Positions 6,057 to 7,401 of a DNA stretch of 7,401 nucleotides are shown here, one piece after another. Origin of the DNA: Bacteroidota bacterium (lineage in GTDB: Bacteria; Bacteroidota; Bacteroidia; 2-12-FULL-35-15); the NCBI GenBank assembly GCA_026391935.1, contig JAPLDC010000449.1:1-7401 (forward strand), given 5' to 3'. The notes beneath the pieces are model-generated. The model ran no database searches. It was not told the origin of the DNA and saw only the letters and a program-made list of their open reading frames with translations. The position numbers and the translations under genes were made by a program. How positions within the stretch are numbered: position 1 is the stretch's first letter; each line of letters opens with the position of its first letter.

Positions 6057-7037
6057 CTAAAAGATATAATTCTTAACTGAATTGTCTTTCAAATCAGTAT
6101 AATCCGTTTGATCAGGATAAATAACATCCAGTAACACACGAACCGCAACACCTGGTCTGACAATAGGAACATCAGGTGCTTCATTAAATAAAAACTCCTG
6201 AATGGTGTATTGTACATCTTTAAATCCAAAATTCGATCGAATGGAATTTGTCCCGGAGATCCGGCAATTGACTTCAAAAGGTATTACTCTTCCATCTGCA
6301 GTAGCAATTGATTGTAAATTTGCTGACCCAATGATAGGAGCATGTTCAATCATTTTTTCCAAAATAGGCAAAATCAAATGATCATATTTAGAAGACACTT
6401 TACATAAACTGGTCGTACCATTTTCCAATGACCTGACCAAGGTAATACATCCGTGCAATTTATTTGTTTGCGTTACATAAAAAGCAGTGGTGATCTCTTC
6501 CCCAACATGCATTTCCTGAACCATATATTCCTCATCACTAAACAAAGAAAAATCAGCTGGATCAATGTGTAATCCTCTAGAACCTCTGCCTTTCTTAGGC
6601 TTAACGATACATTTCTTAAACTCATTCTTATAGTGGGATGGCTCACAAGATGTTGCAAAAGGAATCTCATATTTCTGGTGGTGAAGCCATGATTCATATT
6701 TATCTAAATAAATTTTTGTAGCATCCATTAAGGATGCAGCAATTTTACATGGAATAGATGAAGCATTAACAGAGAGATAATATATTTCATAATCTGTAGA
6801 GGGAATGATCAGATCGATCTTTTCTTTTTTGACAATATCAATAATTTCAGAAATATAGTTTGTATCGTAAGCATACGGTACTTTATAAAATACGTCACAT
6901 AAATAATTTCCTGAAGAAAAATCAATAATATTTGTTCCCACAACACTAATTTCATAAGGCATAGACCTAATATTGCGAATGATGCCTTGCCCTACGTTCC
7001 CCCCTATTCCTGTAACTAAAACTTTTTTTGCTGCCAT
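6057..7037 (-). CDS. ATP-grasp enzyme, carbamoyl-phosphate-synthase-like
   Basis: This 326-residue protein has the three-part ATP-grasp layout. An N-terminal Rossmann-like preATP domain begins KKVLVTGIGGNVGQGI (4-19) and includes EKIDLIIPSTDYE (72-84). The ATP-lid region holds KCIVKPKKGRGSRGL (142-156), with Lys146 likely contacting ATP, and YMVQEMHVGEE (171-181), the adenine hinge and following glutamates. The metal-binding end has ANLQ (239-242) and FEVNCRISGTNSIR (254-267), in which Glu255 and Asn257 are the likely magnesium ligands. Most relatives have N-P-R here, so the Cys258 is a subfamily mark. The family joins a carboxylate to an amine or thiol through an acyl phosphate. Homologues of this size are recurrent in O-antigen and capsule loci, usually with unknown substrates. 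The gene overlaps the epimerase by 22 bases and its TAG touches the HAD gene, so these three are likely co-translated. Ligase activity is inferred from fold only. Confidence 0.87.
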   Translation of the reverse strand: MAAKKVLVTGIGGNVGQGIIRNIRSMPYEISVVGTNIIDFSSGNYLCDVFYKVPYAYDTNYISEIIDIVKKEKIDLIIPSTDYEIYYLSVNASSIPCKIAASLMDATKIYLDKYESWLHHQKYEIPFATSCEPSHYKNEFKKCIVKPKKGRGSRGLHIDPADFSLFSDEEYMVQEMHVGEEITTAFYVTQTNKLHGCITLVRSLENGTTSLCKVSSKYDHLILPILEKMIEHAPIIGSANLQSIATADGRVIPFEVNCRISGTNSIRSNFGFKDVQYTIQEFLFNEAPDVPIVRPGVAVRVLLDVIYPDQTDYTDLKDNSVKNYIF

Positions 7038-7401
7038 TTTATTAATTCAATTATTCCCTCATGAATACTTTTTTGAGGCTTATACTGTAATGATCCGTAT
7101 GAAAATTTTCCATCATATAAAAATGAACATGAACTATCTTCTCCCACAAATGATATTTCCACATCCAAAAGTTCCTTTTTGACCAAAGAAGCTAGCTCAA
7201 AATTACTGTATGACCTTTCTGCTACTGCAAGGTAAGTATTATTTGTATGTTGTTGAGCAGCTCTTAAAAATAATTCAGCAACATCAGATACATGAATATA
7301 ATTTTGAAGTCGGCCTCCATTCCCAAATATCTTGATGCTTTTTTCTCTTAGGGCCGATAGTATTATTCGAGGAAGAAAAGTAGATTCATTCATTCCAATA
7401 C
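7016..7401 (-). CDS. NAD-dependent sugar epimerase/dehydratase (extended SDR), C-terminal fragment
   Basis: The frame is open to the window edge, with Ile and Gly codons before the first visible Met, so the gene continues upstream and the ATG at 7393 is not its start. About 127 C-terminal residues are visible of a family usually near 300. FLPRII, then IFGNGGRLQNYIHVSDVAE, matches the substrate-binding part of extended short-chain dehydrogenases (normally a G-x-G-x-x-x-R-D-F-V-x-V-x-D-V pattern). It is followed by YLAVAERSYSNFELASLV and a final GIIELIKWQQ helix. The NAD-binding GxxGxxG and the catalytic Tyr-x-x-x-Lys lie outside the window, so epimerase, dehydratase and reductase roles cannot be separated. 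Its end overlaps the ATP-grasp gene by 22 bases across a run of seven A. Confidence 0.85.
   Translation of the reverse strand, partial: IGMNESTFLPRIILSALREKSIKIFGNGGRLQNYIHVSDVAELFLRAAQQHTNNTYLAVAERSYSNFELASLVKKELLDVEISFVGEDSSCSFLYDGKFSYGSLQYKPQKSIHEGIIELIKWQQKKF
7022..7028 (-). other. Candidate -1 ribosomal frameshift heptamer A AAA AAG
   Basis: In the epimerase frame the last codons read CAA AAA AAG TTT TAG. The heptamer at 7028-7022 is in the correct X XXY YYZ phase and is identical to the slip site of E. coli dnaX. A one-base backward slip would skip the TAG and continue as AAA AAA GTT TTA, which is exactly the ATP-grasp reading frame, giving an epimerase/ATP-grasp fusion. GAGGGA lies at 7060-7055, farther upstream than the dnaX stimulator, and no strong downstream hairpin was found by eye. 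Lys-Lys A-runs are common in this AT-rich window, so chance remains a good explanation. Confidence 0.3.

Noticed and set aside
6089..6697. Two short minus-strand frames inside the ATP-grasp gene (6089-6277 and 6473-6697).
   Set aside because: They are alternative frames of a gene whose own frame carries conserved ATP-grasp motifs.
1..7401. Defence system, CRISPR array, insertion sequence, tRNA or riboswitch.
   Set aside because: No repeats with spacers, transposase motifs, terminal inverted repeats or structured RNA signatures were seen; the window is almost wholly coding, with only two gaps longer than 50 bases.

Overview
The window looks like an internal piece of a surface-polysaccharide (O-antigen, capsule or exopolysaccharide) biosynthesis locus from an AT-rich bacterium. 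All eight recognisable genes lie on the minus strand and are read from high to low coordinates. Seven of the eight belong to families typical of nucleotide-sugar synthesis, sugar modification or glycosyl transfer. Most starts follow A/T-rich sequence with little or no Shine-Dalgarno motif, and the base composition is low GC. Both fit Bacteroidota best, but this is an inference; other low-GC Gram-negatives such as Leptospira carry similar loci.

In transcription order: (1) 7401-7016, the C-terminal part of an extended-SDR NAD-dependent sugar epimerase/dehydratase, cut by the window edge; (2) 7037-6057, a carbamoyl-phosphate-synthase-like ATP-grasp enzyme overlapping it by 22 bases; (3) 6054-5413, a HAD-fold hydrolase with an altered motif I; (4) 5411-4452, a membrane-anchored GT2 glycosyltransferase of the DPM1/GtrB/ArnC type; (5) 4442-3315, a class I SAM methyltransferase whose C-terminal half resembles sugar C-methyltransferases; (6) 3257-2127, a full-length WecE (RffA)-like dTDP-4-amino-4,6-dideoxygalactose transaminase; (7) 2016-121, a glutamine-hydrolysing asparagine-synthase-like amidotransferase; (8) 121-1, the first 40 codons of a GT4-type glycosyltransferase.

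Genes 1-5 overlap or are separated by no more than 9 bases, and genes 7-8 share a base (TAATG). Gaps of 57 and 110 bases flank the wecE-like gene. No promoter, terminator, tRNA, rRNA, insertion sequence or CRISPR array is convincing, so the window probably sits inside one long operon.

Together the genes suggest a repeat unit containing a 4-amino-4,6-dideoxyhexose (WecE-like enzyme), a sugar shaped by an epimerase and possibly a methyltransferase, and carboxyl-directed amide chemistry from the amidotransferase and perhaps the ATP-grasp ligase. The actual sugars cannot be read from the sequence. The most notable details are a textbook -1 frameshift heptamer (A AAA AAG) in the epimerase/ATP-grasp overlap, positioned so that a slip would fuse the two proteins; a HAD enzyme lacking the phosphatase general acid; a methyltransferase lacking the usual zinc-binding N-terminal domain; and a near-perfect Shine-Dalgarno sequence after the wecE stop with no normal start codon behind it.
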